A stretch of 64,000 nt of DNA, from contig JBFLXJ010000031.1 of assembly GCA_040757085.1 (NCBI GenBank), forward strand, positions 1-64,000, given 5' to 3'. Positions 23,097 to 31,203 of the stretch are shown in pieces. How positions within the stretch are numbered: the stretch's first letter is position 1; every line of letters begins with the position of its first letter. This DNA is from Bacillota bacterium. Lineage in GTDB: Bacteria; Bacillota; Sulfobacillia; JACIYH01. The translations under genes were made by a program, and so were the position numbers. Under the pieces are notes generated by a model, which saw only the letters and a program-made list of their open reading frames with translations, did not search any database and was not told the origin of the DNA.

Positions 23097-23600
23097 TCAC
23101 GCTTCCACGGCAAGTCGGCCGTGTCGCTTCACGTGAGCTACCAACCCGCCGTCCCGCAAAATCTGCAGCATTACCGGCGGAAGAGGTGCCGCCGCCACCT
23201 GGAAACCCTGCGTGACGTCCACCACCACTCCCCGCTCGAGGTCAACCCTCAGGAGGTCACCGGCAGCGATGCGGGATGTGTCGCAAATCACTACCGGCAG
23301 CCCCACGTTGATGGCGTTGCGGAAGAAAATGCGGGCCACCGACCGGGCCAGCACCGCGGCTACCCCCGCCAGCTTGATGATGGTCGGGGCGTGCTCACGG
23401 CTCGACCCTAGCCCGAAATTGCGCCCTGCCACCACGAAATCGCCCGGCTTGACCCGCGCCGGGAACCCGGGGTCGGCGTCCTCCAGCACGTGCCTTGACA
23501 GCTCGTGCAACTGGGAGCGCAGGTGGTAGTACCTGCCAGGAGCTATGTGGTCCGTCGAAATGTCGTCCCCGAACCTGTGGGCACAACCTTCCAGGATCAC
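23097..23600 (-). CDS. LeuD-type hydro-lyase small subunit
   Basis: The 167-residue protein is the swivelling domain of aconitase-superfamily hydro-lyases: GDDISTDHIAPGRYY near the N-terminus, then VVAGRNFGLGSSREHAP, whose SSREH arginine contacts substrate, and FFRNAINVGLPVV. It pairs with the large subunit gene, which it overlaps by four bases. The same fold serves 3-isopropylmalate dehydratase, homoaconitase, archaeal-type aconitase and citramalate/mesaconate hydratases. The neighbouring isocitrate dehydrogenase favours aconitase; no leucine genes are adjacent. Confidence 0.85.
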   Translation of the reverse strand: MILEGCAHRFGDDISTDHIAPGRYYHLRSQLHELSRHVLEDADPGFPARVKPGDFVVAGRNFGLGSSREHAPTIIKLAGVAAVLARSVARIFFRNAINVGLPVVICDTSRIAAGDLLRVDLERGVVVDVTQGFQVAAAPLPPVMLQILRDGGLVAHVKRHGRLAVEA

Positions 23601-24853
23601 AGCAGCACCTCCCTCGGGTCAGCGATAACCCCTTTCAGAGCCGTGGCAGCGCAAGTGGCCGGTGAAGCCAGGAACACCCGGGCTTCCGGGTTACCCATGC
23701 GGCCCCGGAAGTTGCGGTTGGTGGTGCTGAGGCACGTCTCGCCATCCCCAAGGATGCCGAGGTGCACGCCGGCACACGGCCCACAACCGGGTGGAGATAT
23801 GGTGGCACCGGCCTCCACCAGGTCGGCCAGGATGCCCGACCGCAAGGCCGCGAGGTACACCCGGCGCGAGGCGGGCATCACCAGCAGGCGCACCTCGGGC
23901 GCCACCTTCCTTCCGCGGAGGATGGAAGCAGCCACCTGCAGGTCCTCGAGGCGACCGTTGGTGCACGATCCGATGAACACCTGCTGCACGGGAGTGCCGG
24001 CCGCGTCAGCCACCGGGATCACCGCATCGACCCGGTGCGGTTTGGCCAGCAGGGGAACCAGCGCAGAAACGTCCACTTCTACTCGCCGGACATAGTCGGC
24101 GCCGGCATCCGGTTCCAGCGGTCGCCAGCAATGTTCTCTCCCCAGGCCGGCGAGATAAGCGCAGGTCACCTCGTCGGAAGCCACCAGCCCGGTCTTGGCA
24201 CCTGCTTCCACCGCCATGTTGCAGAGTGTCATCCGTCCGGCCATATCCATCCCCTCGATGGCCGGGCCTCCGAACTCCAGGGCCTGGTAGGTGGCGCCGT
24301 CGGCCCCCAGGTGGCCTATTAACCACAGCACGAGGTCCTTCGGGTAGACGCCGGCGGGAAACCGGCCTGTGGCCTCAACCCGCACGCTCTCGGGCACCCG
24401 GAACCACGTTTCGCCCAGGCCCATGGCCACCGCCACGTCGGTGGAGCCCATCCCCGTGGCGAAAGCGGCCAGTGCCCCGGCCGTACAGGTATGGGAGTCC
24501 GCCCCCACCACCACCTGGCCCGGGGACGCGTATTCTTCCACCGTCACCTGGTGACAGATCCCGTACCCGCAGTCATGGAGCCGACACCCGGCACTTCGGG
24601 CGAAGCGCCGCAAAAATGCGTGGTCGTTGGACAGCTCCTTGCGAGGGCTGGGCAGACCGTGGTCCAGGAAGACCAGTGTCTTCTCGGGCCGATGCAGGCC
24701 GGCCATTCCCAGAGCCTCGAACTGCCGCACGGCCAGGGGCCCGGTGCCGTCGTGCATAAGCACCAGATCCACGGGGACCACCGCGAACTCGCCTGCCCGC
24801 ACGGGTCGTCCCACCCTGTCTCCCAAGATCTTCTCCGCCAGCGTCCGGGGCAT
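23597..24853 (-). CDS. LeuC-type hydro-lyase large subunit (Fe-S)
   Basis: The 418-residue protein carries the catalytic [4Fe-4S] site of the LeuC family: VFIGSCTNGRLEDLQVA with one Cys, and GATISPPGCGPCAGVHLGIL with two Cys. VVGADSHTCTAGALAAFATG is also typical. With the small subunit it dehydrates and rehydrates a 2- or 3-hydroxy di- or tricarboxylate. Its length (~420) fits the LeuC/HacA branch. The ATG follows a GGAGGAGGG stretch. It comes directly after the GntR gene (40 bases) and before isocitrate dehydrogenase, so aconitase is the first guess; citramalate/mesaconate hydratase is an alternative given the nearby mutase. Confidence 0.88.
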   Translation of the reverse strand: MPRTLAEKILGDRVGRPVRAGEFAVVPVDLVLMHDGTGPLAVRQFEALGMAGLHRPEKTLVFLDHGLPSPRKELSNDHAFLRRFARSAGCRLHDCGYGICHQVTVEEYASPGQVVVGADSHTCTAGALAAFATGMGSTDVAVAMGLGETWFRVPESVRVEATGRFPAGVYPKDLVLWLIGHLGADGATYQALEFGGPAIEGMDMAGRMTLCNMAVEAGAKTGLVASDEVTCAYLAGLGREHCWRPLEPDAGADYVRRVEVDVSALVPLLAKPHRVDAVIPVADAAGTPVQQVFIGSCTNGRLEDLQVAASILRGRKVAPEVRLLVMPASRRVYLAALRSGILADLVEAGATISPPGCGPCAGVHLGILGDGETCLSTTNRNFRGRMGNPEARVFLASPATCAATALKGVIADPREVLL

Positions 24854-24893
24854 GATCCTGACCCTCCTCCGAAGTAGGCCGGAATGCCAACAA

Positions 24894-25571
24894 TCAGGAT
24901 TCCTGGTTGTTCTCCACCGCCCCCTTCATCACAAGCCACGCGTTCCAAATGTGCTGTCGCATTGCCCTTTCTGCCTGGTCGGGATCCCGCGCACGGATCC
25001 ACTTCAGAATCTCGCCGTGCTCCTCCACGAGCTCCGCGGCTCTGCCCGCAGTGGAAATAGTGCGGGCGCGGTAACGGTTGATGTGGTCACGCATGGTCTC
25101 CAGCTGCTGGGCGGCAAGCTTGAGCCCGCTGGCCTTTTGTATGGCAGTGTGGAACTCGAGGCTCTCCACATCCACTTCTTCATGCCGGCCTTTCTGCACC
25201 GACCGTCGAATAGCAGCCAGGATTTGCTCCATCCGATCGAGGTCCTCCGGCCTGGCTCGCCGGGCAGCGTATCTGGCCGCCAACCCCTCAAGCGCCGCCC
25301 GGATGGCAAATACCTCCTCTATCTCGTCCTGGCTCAGCCCCACCACTTCGACCACTCCCGTGGGCAGGCGCCGGACGAATCCCTCTCGCTCCAACAACTG
25401 CAGAGCCTCCCGCAGGGGAGTACGGCTCACACCCAATTGGTCCGCTAGCTGGCTGGCCACCAACCTGGTTCCTGCCGCGATCTCGCCGCGGACGATAGCA
25501 CGACGCAAGAGCCGGTAAGCTTCATCGCGGCGGCTACTCAACTCCACCCGGGGGAGAAATGGCACCTTCAA
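24894..25571 (-). CDS. GntR-family transcriptional regulator (FCD domain)
   Basis: The 225-residue regulator has an N-terminal winged helix (LLRRAIVRGEIAAGTRL, then LGVSRTPLREALQLLEREG, residues ~17-60) and a C-terminal all-helical FCD ligand domain (~85-215) with FHTAIQKASG and HGEILKWIRARDPDQAERAMRQH, whose His residues bind a metal and carboxylate effector. The TTG start at 25571 is preferred because GAGGTG lies six bases upstream and because it leaves two palindromes just outside the coding region. It leads the hydro-lyase/isocitrate dehydrogenase genes and probably controls them, with an organic acid as effector. It may also act on the divergently named operator at 21686-21701. Confidence 0.85.
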   Translation of the reverse strand: MKVPFLPRVELSSRRDEAYRLLRRAIVRGEIAAGTRLVASQLADQLGVSRTPLREALQLLEREGFVRRLPTGVVEVVGLSQDEIEEVFAIRAALEGLAARYAARRARPEDLDRMEQILAAIRRSVQKGRHEEVDVESLEFHTAIQKASGLKLAAQQLETMRDHINRYRARTISTAGRAAELVEEHGEILKWIRARDPDQAERAMRQHIWNAWLVMKGAVENNQES

Positions 25572-25584
25572 CCTGACCACCTCG

Positions 25585-25621
25585 GATGCTGCACGGTGCA
25601 TTTGATCTGCTGCATGCAGCA
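25585..25621. promoter_or_regulatory. Paired palindromes upstream of the GntR gene (operator candidate)
   Basis: Two inverted repeats lie next to each other: TGCACGGTGCA (arms of five with a central base) within 25590-25600 and the perfect 14-mer TGCTGCATGCAGCA at 25608-25621. Both share a TGCA core. They sit 15-50 bases before the chosen start codon, a common place for autoregulation by GntR proteins. Which protein binds is not shown. Confidence 0.5.
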
Positions 25622-25789
25622 TTCGCCATCCCAGCCAAAACTCCTCTTCATGACCACGTGGCCACCATGCAGCGCACAACGACATGCCGGCCAGGTGCCG
25701 GATGCGGCATATACAAGGATACCGAGCACATCCCGTACGCCCAGAGCACCTCTAACCCCGTCTCGCGGCCAGATTTGCAATCTCAAGTC

Positions 25790-25820
25790 GGTGGCCCGCA
25801 GCGGCAAGCCACGGGCCACC
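25790..25820 (-). terminator. Hairpin downstream of the metallo-hydrolase gene
   Basis: GGTGGCCCG and CGGGCCACC form a perfect 9-bp stem with a 13-base loop, 38 bases after the stop codon at 25858. There is no clear U run, so it may be a weak terminator or an RNA stabilising structure. Confidence 0.3.
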
Positions 25821-25857
25821 AGCGAACCCTGCCTCAAAAGGACAATCAACCCGGGCC

Positions 25858-26589
25858 CTACTCGGGAATCTGGGTGCAATAAGCAAGGGTGCGCTCGTGC
25901 TGCGGGATCAGGATGTCAGCCATTTGCGCCACTTTCACCGCATTGTCGTAGGCCTTGATGGCATCCGTGTGAATTCCAGGGGTAAGGACCGGCATATGGG
26001 CCTTGATCGCTTCGGGAGGATTGAAGACGTCGAGGGTGCTGCAAAAGCCCGTGATCACCGCCGTTCCCTTGGGTGTTTCCACGGACACCGCCTGCGTGCC
26101 GGGCGTGTGCCCGGGGAGGTGATGCACTCTTATCCCCGGAAGGATCTCCGCGTCGCCATCGACAGCCTTGATCTTGGCGCCTCCATAAAGGGCCCTGTCG
26201 TAAATAGCAGCCATCAACGGGTGGCCAGATTCGGCAAATTTGAGTTCTTCCTTCTGCACATAGACATCGGCCCTCCGGCACTTTGCCGTGTTTCCACAGT
26301 GGTCAAAATGCAGGTGGGTCTGAATAACAACGTCGATGTCCTGGGGCTCCAGCCCCAGCCGGGCAAGGCCCTCCTCGAAGGAGGTAACATCGCGAACCTC
26401 CCCCGGCCAGTACCTGGCCATAAGTTCTGCCGAAGCACCGGTATCTATGAGGACGTTCTTGTCCCCTGCCCGCACATACCACGCCACCACAGGGATGAAT
26501 ATTTCTTCCCCGTAATTCATGAAGTAGGTCATCAGCCCTTTGCTCAGCTTGAGCTCGCCGGTCACGATGGGCTTGATCACATACGGCAT
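25858..26589 (-). CDS. Metallo-beta-lactamase-fold hydrolase (lactonase-like)
   Basis: The 243-residue protein has the dinuclear zinc motif THLHFDHCGN (His92, His94, Asp96, His97), GHTPGTQAVSV for a further metal His, and FCSTLDVFNPP late in the chain. The layout resembles N-acyl-homoserine lactonase-like members of the superfamily, but the family hydrolyses many esters, lactones and thioesters. The ATG at 26589 follows AAGGAGG by eight bases. It lies 87 bases after the acyl-CoA dehydrogenase gene in the same direction, so it may hydrolyse a product of that enzyme, such as a lactone or CoA ester. No signal peptide is seen. Confidence 0.75.
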   Translation of the reverse strand: MPYVIKPIVTGELKLSKGLMTYFMNYGEEIFIPVVAWYVRAGDKNVLIDTGASAELMARYWPGEVRDVTSFEEGLARLGLEPQDIDVVIQTHLHFDHCGNTAKCRRADVYVQKEELKFAESGHPLMAAIYDRALYGGAKIKAVDGDAEILPGIRVHHLPGHTPGTQAVSVETPKGTAVITGFCSTLDVFNPPEAIKAHMPVLTPGIHTDAIKAYDNAVKVAQMADILIPQHERTLAYCTQIPE

Positions 26590-26676
26590 CCTGGGCTCCT
26601 CCTTTCTCATTGCACCTTGCCAACCCGGCTCCTGCCGCCTGGCCTCACCTGTGATCCCACCCCCTCACAGCCCGGA

Positions 26677-28032
26677 TCACGCTTTCCCCAACAGTCCCTG
26701 AGCGCGAGCCCACTCTTCCATCCCCGGCCACTTGAACGGCCCGTAAAGGCCCTGGGCGATGTCGAGGCGATCACGCTGGGCACCTCCGAGCCACATCTTC
26801 ACGATCTTGAAATCCCTCGCGTACTTCTCCACGTGGAATTCGTAAGAGTACCCGTAAGAGCCCATCAACTCCATGGCCCGGTTGCAAACCATTTCCGCCG
26901 TATCGGCCGCAAAAGAACGCGCGGCAGAGAACCTGGCCACCATTTGCGGGGTCCAGGGGGCACCGTACAGTTCCGGGCGGGTTACCATCCACGTGGTAGA
27001 CAGGTAGTACTGCCGGGACAGTTCGATAGCCCGGAACATCTCGGCGATCATTCCAGCAAACAGGGAGCGCTCGCGTACGGGCGCACCGGCAATGGCGCGA
27101 TCCTTTGTGTAGTCGAGCACGATCTCAAGGACAGCCTGAGAGAGGCCCGTGAGGCGGGCAGCCCCCGCCAGACGGCCCAAGCCGATCACATAGCCGCGTA
27201 CGATCTTGGCGCCCTCGCCGGGCTGGGTGTCGATGCGGTAGCGCTCGGGGATGCGCACGTTGTCGTACCAGATGTCCACGTTTTCGTCGGTCCACACGAA
27301 GCCCATCTTCTCGTACGGCTTCGAGAAGCTCAGGCCCTCCGCGTCGGGTGGCACGTAGAATATGCCGATGCCATCCTCACCCAGGGACGGGTCCGTGGTG
27401 GCCACGGTCCAGTAACCAAGATGTCCCTTCAGATGTTCGCTCTCAAATCGCCTGGCCGGGCCGGCAGGACCAGGCCATATCTTGTGGCCTTTGATTACGT
27501 ACGAGTCGCCCTCCTTCTTTGCAATGGTGCGGATGGTGCGGCCCTCCAGAGCAGGATCCTCCAGGTTGGCGCCGCCTGCCGGCTCGGTAATCGCCACGCA
27601 CGCGGTCCACGCCTCACCGCCCACGATGCGCGGCGCAAACTCGCGCAGGAGGTCATCGCGCTTGGCGGCCACCATGAAGGAGACGACCCAGTGAATCTTG
27701 CCAACCATCGTGGCCAGGCCGATATCGGCGCGGGAAAGTTCCTCGTTTATCATCTGACGAACGACCGGGCTCAAGCCCAAGCCACCGTACTCCTTGGGAA
27801 GGTTTGCCCTGGTCAGGCCGAGATCGACGAGCCTGGCATACAGCCGGTGCAAAGTGCTCAGGGCAAGATTCTCGTCCCGATGCCATCCGCCCTCGAGGTC
27901 GTGGCGGTGGGGCATTATCTCCTTGTCCACAAACCGCCGGATGCTTTCCGCCACCTCGATTTCCTCAGCCGTACAGAAGGCCTGGGGGTACTTCTGCTTT
28001 GTGGTCAGCATCAAGTAGCCGGTGCCGGCCAT
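26677..28032 (-). CDS. Acyl-CoA dehydrogenase family flavoprotein
   Basis: The 451-residue protein has the three-domain acyl-CoA dehydrogenase pattern. There is an N-terminal helical part (EEIEVAESIRRFVDKEIMPH), the middle sheet region CVAITEPAGGANLEDPAL, and a C-terminal helical part with VAAKRDDLL earlier and AMELMGSYGYSYEFHVEKYARDFKI near the FAD/catalytic region. It should oxidise an acyl-CoA at the alpha-beta bond; the chain specificity is not readable. The ATG at 28032 has GGGAGGAGG upstream. It forms a pair with the metallo-hydrolase downstream, and a sigma-54 activator gene lies upstream, which makes sigma-54 control likely. It is somewhat longer than the usual ~380 residues because of inserts in the middle. 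Confidence 0.85.
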   Translation of the reverse strand: MAGTGYLMLTTKQKYPQAFCTAEEIEVAESIRRFVDKEIMPHRHDLEGGWHRDENLALSTLHRLYARLVDLGLTRANLPKEYGGLGLSPVVRQMINEELSRADIGLATMVGKIHWVVSFMVAAKRDDLLREFAPRIVGGEAWTACVAITEPAGGANLEDPALEGRTIRTIAKKEGDSYVIKGHKIWPGPAGPARRFESEHLKGHLGYWTVATTDPSLGEDGIGIFYVPPDAEGLSFSKPYEKMGFVWTDENVDIWYDNVRIPERYRIDTQPGEGAKIVRGYVIGLGRLAGAARLTGLSQAVLEIVLDYTKDRAIAGAPVRERSLFAGMIAEMFRAIELSRQYYLSTTWMVTRPELYGAPWTPQMVARFSAARSFAADTAEMVCNRAMELMGSYGYSYEFHVEKYARDFKIVKMWLGGAQRDRLDIAQGLYGPFKWPGMEEWARAQGLLGKA

Positions 28033-28397
28033 CCTGGTTCCTCCTCCCTGCTCACTCACGCAGATCCCTCGGCCCGACCGAGCCCGAGAGCAGGGCCCCG
28101 CGGGCAGCCCTGCCAATCTTCCGCGCCCTCGCCGAGCATGTACAGCTCTTCCGTTCCCCAAAACAGCGAGAGGCGGCAACCGTCACCACATCGGTATTCC
28201 CCCTTTCCGCGCGCGCTCAGCGGAACCGGAACCGCCCTCGGGGCAACCCGGTAACCCCTGCCACGCAGGGACGCAAGAAGCATGCCGCTTCCCGCGCAGG
28301 TCAGGCCACAGGCAAGAAAGCGGCCGCACCGGCATAACGGGGAAGCCGCCACGTGTTCCCGGCATGGAGCTTCTCACGTCTTCGCGACAACCAATTC
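28033..28397. other. 365-base region between the acyl-CoA dehydrogenase and sigma-54 activator genes
   Basis: No certain gene is present. A 98-codon frame on the minus strand (28352-28056) is Cys-rich, with CRCGRFLACGLTC, VPRAVPVPLSA-like and EYRCGDGC stretches. It faintly recalls DUF3343-type small proteins, but its start lacks a good ribosome site and its third-position GC is lower than in neighbours. The same stretch holds two GG-N10-GC elements that could be sigma-54 promoters for the acyl-CoA dehydrogenase; both readings cannot be fully right. Confidence 0.35.
28272..28287 (-). promoter_or_regulatory. Candidate sigma-54 promoter (-24/-12) for the acyl-CoA dehydrogenase gene
   Basis: On the minus strand CGGCATGCTTCTTGCG fits GG-N10-GC, with TTGC at the -12 element. 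It lies 240 bases before the start codon. A second GG-N10-GC match with TTGC lies at 28312-28325. Such matches are common by chance in GC-rich DNA; the neighbouring activator gene is what makes them worth listing. Confidence 0.3.
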
Positions 28398-30155
28398 TTA
28401 CCTGTGACAACCGCTGCCCTTGGGGCCCAAGCCGTACTTGCGCATCCTCCGGTAAAGAGTGGAAAGGCTGATACCCAGTTCCCTCGCTGCAGAAAGCCTC
28501 CCCTGAAGGGTGTCTCCGTAGGTTGCAAGGACCTGCCTCAGCAACTGGTATTCTCGATCTGCCACCGGGGGCTCGGCGGACTCAATCATGTGCTTAGGAA
28601 GGTCTTCCACCGTGATAACAGAACCCTGCGCTACCAGAACCGCACGGGTTATCACGTGATCCAATTCACGCACGTTGCCCGGCCAGGAGTAATTTTCCAG
28701 GATGCGGTATGCCCGAAGGTCGACTCCTCCCACACGTTTTCCCAACCGGGTCTCAGCCGCCCTCAGGAAGTGCTGGACTAGCAGCGGAATGTCTTCCCGC
28801 CTCTCCCGCAGCGGTGGCAACACCAGCTCCAGCGTGCTGAGACGGAAATAAAGGTCAGCCCGGAACTCGCCCTTTTCCACCTTTCCTCGCAAGTCGCAGT
28901 TCGTCGCCGCGATCACGCGGGCGGCAACCCTGCGGGGCTTAGCGCTGGCCACCTTTTGAACCTCACCCGTGTCCAGAAACCTGAGCAGCTTCGCCTGCAG
29001 CATCGGTGGAAGCTCACCGATTTCATCGAGGAAAAGGGTGCCCCCTTCGGCAAGCTCCGCGTATCCCGGCTTACCGTCCCTCCTCGCGCCGGTGAAGGCC
29101 CCCGCTTCGTACCCAAACAACTCGCTTTCCGCGATCTCCGACGGTATCGCCGCACAGTTAACCGCAACGAAAGGCCCGTTGCGCCGCCCGCTGAGACGGT
29201 GAATGGCGCGCGCCACCAGCTCTTTCCCCGTGCCGGTTTCTCCTGTGACCAGCACCGTGACCGCGGTGGGCGCGATCTTGCAGATCATCGCCTTGAGCTC
29301 TCTCATCGACCGACTGTCCCCGATGATATCGCCGAGGACGTCGCCCCCTGCCAGGTTAACCCCGGCGAAACAGGCCCGCGCGGGCTGCAGCCCGATCACT
29401 GCACCCGGGCACGTCCCTCGCCCGCCACCGCCGACGGGCTTGACCCGCACGGTCGCCGTCACACCCGTGGGCAGGGCAACGTGCTGCCCGTCAAGCCGAT
29501 AAATCTCCCTAAACCCCGGCACGTCGCGGCCAGCCTTAAGACCGGGCAAGATCTCGGTCACCGGCCTGCCCACCGCATCGACAGGCAAGCCGACCAGTTC
29601 GGCCGCACAGGTATTCAGCTTGCGCACGAGGCCGTCTTCCCCCACGACTATGACGCCGTCCCCGACTGCCTCCATAATGGCGTCGGCCTCCATGCCGGCC
29701 CGGGCAACCTCGGAAAACAGAATGCCCGCCGCGGCGTCCTCGGCGAGCCACAACGCGAGCGCCCGCAGGTATTCGGCCCACGCCTCCCTGCGGGCAAGAA
29801 CGCGATCTCGGGATTCTAAGTCGTAGGCGAGGATGCCGGCGACACCCACGACCTCCCCGTTCTGCCGAACAGGGGTGGACATTACCAGCGTGTAGGGACA
29901 CACCCGGTAGGCTTCGCAATCGCGGCACCGGCCCGGGCCCCTGGGTTCAAAAATGGCAAACTCCTGACCGGTGACTATAGTCTGATGGAAATACGATCCG
30001 TGAGGCCTCGCCGTGCCCACGTTTGCCCTGTACCGGCTAGTCCCCAGAAGGCCAACCCGGTCTTTCCCTGCAACACCGATATCGACGCCGGTAACCGCCG
30101 CGGTTGCCGCCAGCAACCTCTGGACTTGCTCTCTGACCTCCGGGCTCGAGGCCAT
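28398..30155 (-). CDS. Sigma-54-dependent transcriptional activator with sensor and PAS domains
   Basis: The 585-residue activator has an N-terminal sensor region (1-150), a PAS domain (~170-240), an AAA+ domain and a Fis-type helix-turn-helix at the end. The AAA+ Walker A motif is GETGTGKE (~303), the sigma-54 contact loop GAFTGA is intact (~355), and ATNCDLRGKV and FRADLYFRLSTLEL follow. The DNA-binding end reads LQGRLSAARELGISLSTLYRRMRKYG. The sensor region contains GRCRDCEAYRVCPY, a Cx2Cx5C cluster that could hold a metal or iron-sulfur centre. Its likely target is the acyl-CoA dehydrogenase/hydrolase pair directly downstream. The effector is unknown. Confidence 0.92.
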   Translation of the reverse strand: MASSPEVREQVQRLLAATAAVTGVDIGVAGKDRVGLLGTSRYRANVGTARPHGSYFHQTIVTGQEFAIFEPRGPGRCRDCEAYRVCPYTLVMSTPVRQNGEVVGVAGILAYDLESRDRVLARREAWAEYLRALALWLAEDAAAGILFSEVARAGMEADAIMEAVGDGVIVVGEDGLVRKLNTCAAELVGLPVDAVGRPVTEILPGLKAGRDVPGFREIYRLDGQHVALPTGVTATVRVKPVGGGGRGTCPGAVIGLQPARACFAGVNLAGGDVLGDIIGDSRSMRELKAMICKIAPTAVTVLVTGETGTGKELVARAIHRLSGRRNGPFVAVNCAAIPSEIAESELFGYEAGAFTGARRDGKPGYAELAEGGTLFLDEIGELPPMLQAKLLRFLDTGEVQKVASAKPRRVAARVIAATNCDLRGKVEKGEFRADLYFRLSTLELVLPPLRERREDIPLLVQHFLRAAETRLGKRVGGVDLRAYRILENYSWPGNVRELDHVITRAVLVAQGSVITVEDLPKHMIESAEPPVADREYQLLRQVLATYGDTLQGRLSAARELGISLSTLYRRMRKYGLGPKGSGCHR

Positions 30156-30318
30156 GGGCAGAACCCCCCACCGGACAAGCCGACGCAGAGACGCGGCATG
30201 GATCGCCGGGGAAGCTTGGTGAAACCGGACAATGCAAATGCGAAGGCTGATAACCCCTATGTGAGTTCTACCACCGGGCTACCTGGTCCTTCAAACCGGT
30301 GGCTCCTGATTGGCGGAC

Positions 30319-31203
30319 TCACCCCCTGGGCCCCCCGGATTCCAGGAACCGTGTCACCTCCCGCCATACCTCCATGACGGCATGCGAAACTGGCCCGTCG
30401 GCGAACTCCACCAGGGGCTTCCCGTGGACGATGGCCTCCGTGAAGACCGGGTCATAGGGGATGCAGCCGGCCAGCGGTACTCCCCGGGCCTGGCACTCCT
30501 GCTCTATTTCTCGTGCTCCGGCCGGGTGCAGGTCGTAGCGGTTTATGCACACCACGGCGGCAACTCCGAAGTGCCGGCACACATCAAGGACTCTGACCAG
30601 GTCGTGGATCCCCGACAGGGTGGGCTCCGTAACCACCACCGCCAGGCCGGCTCCGCCCACCGTGGATATCACCGGGCAGCCGACTCCGGGAGGGCCGTCC
30701 GTGATGAGAAGCCGTGCGTCCCTTTCTTCGGCTAACTCCCTGGCCCGCCTGCGAACCACCGTCACCAGGCGGCCCGAGTTTTCCTCACCGGGCTCCAGGC
30801 GGGCATGCACCATGGGACCGTAGCGGGTCTCCGAGACATACCAGTGCCCCGACAGTTCCTCGCGCATGGTGACAGCCTGCACGGGACAAACCCAATGGCA
30901 CACGCCACAGCCCTCGCAGGAGAGGGGATCGATCTGCGTACCCCTGACGGCACCAAAACGGCAACGGGCCTCGCACAGGCCGCACCCCGTGCACTTGCCG
31001 GCGTCGATGAAAGCCCTGCGGGAAGCCCGGAAATCGTGCGTTTCCCTGACCTCGGGATGCAAAAGAAGGTGCAGATCTGGTGCGTCCACGTCGCAATCGG
31101 CCAGCACCAGCCCCCAGCCGGAGGCCGCGAGAGAAGCAAAAGAGGCCACCAGGCTGGTCTTTCCCGTCCCTCCCTTGCCGCTGATCACCGCTATCTCCTT
31201 CAC
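30319..31203 (-). CDS. MinD/ParA-type ATPase with inserted two-cluster ferredoxin domain
   Basis: The 294-residue protein starts with a deviant Walker A motif (ISGKGGTGKTS, residues 7-17), then an insert with two [4Fe-4S] motifs, CTGCGLCEARC and CEGCGVCHWVCP, and resumes with DGPPGVGCPVISTVGGA and VTEPTLSGIHDL. Such ATPase-ferredoxin fusions occur in pairs in anaerobes and are thought to help insert or move iron-sulfur or other metal centres. The GTG start overlaps the upstream stop by four bases and follows GGAGGGGG, so this gene and the next are strictly coupled. They probably form a heterodimer. The client protein is unknown. Confidence 0.88.
   Translation of the reverse strand: MKEIAVISGKGGTGKTSLVASFASLAASGWGLVLADCDVDAPDLHLLLHPEVRETHDFRASRRAFIDAGKCTGCGLCEARCRFGAVRGTQIDPLSCEGCGVCHWVCPVQAVTMREELSGHWYVSETRYGPMVHARLEPGEENSGRLVTVVRRRARELAEERDARLLITDGPPGVGCPVISTVGGAGLAVVVTEPTLSGIHDLVRVLDVCRHFGVAAVVCINRYDLHPAGAREIEQECQARGVPLAGCIPYDPVFTEAIVHGKPLVEFADGPVSHAVMEVWREVTRFLESGGPRG

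Noticed and set aside
25897-28254. A 785-residue plus-strand frame opposite the metallo-hydrolase and acyl-CoA dehydrogenase
   Set aside because: No family motif and it spans two convincing minus-strand genes and their ribosome sites.
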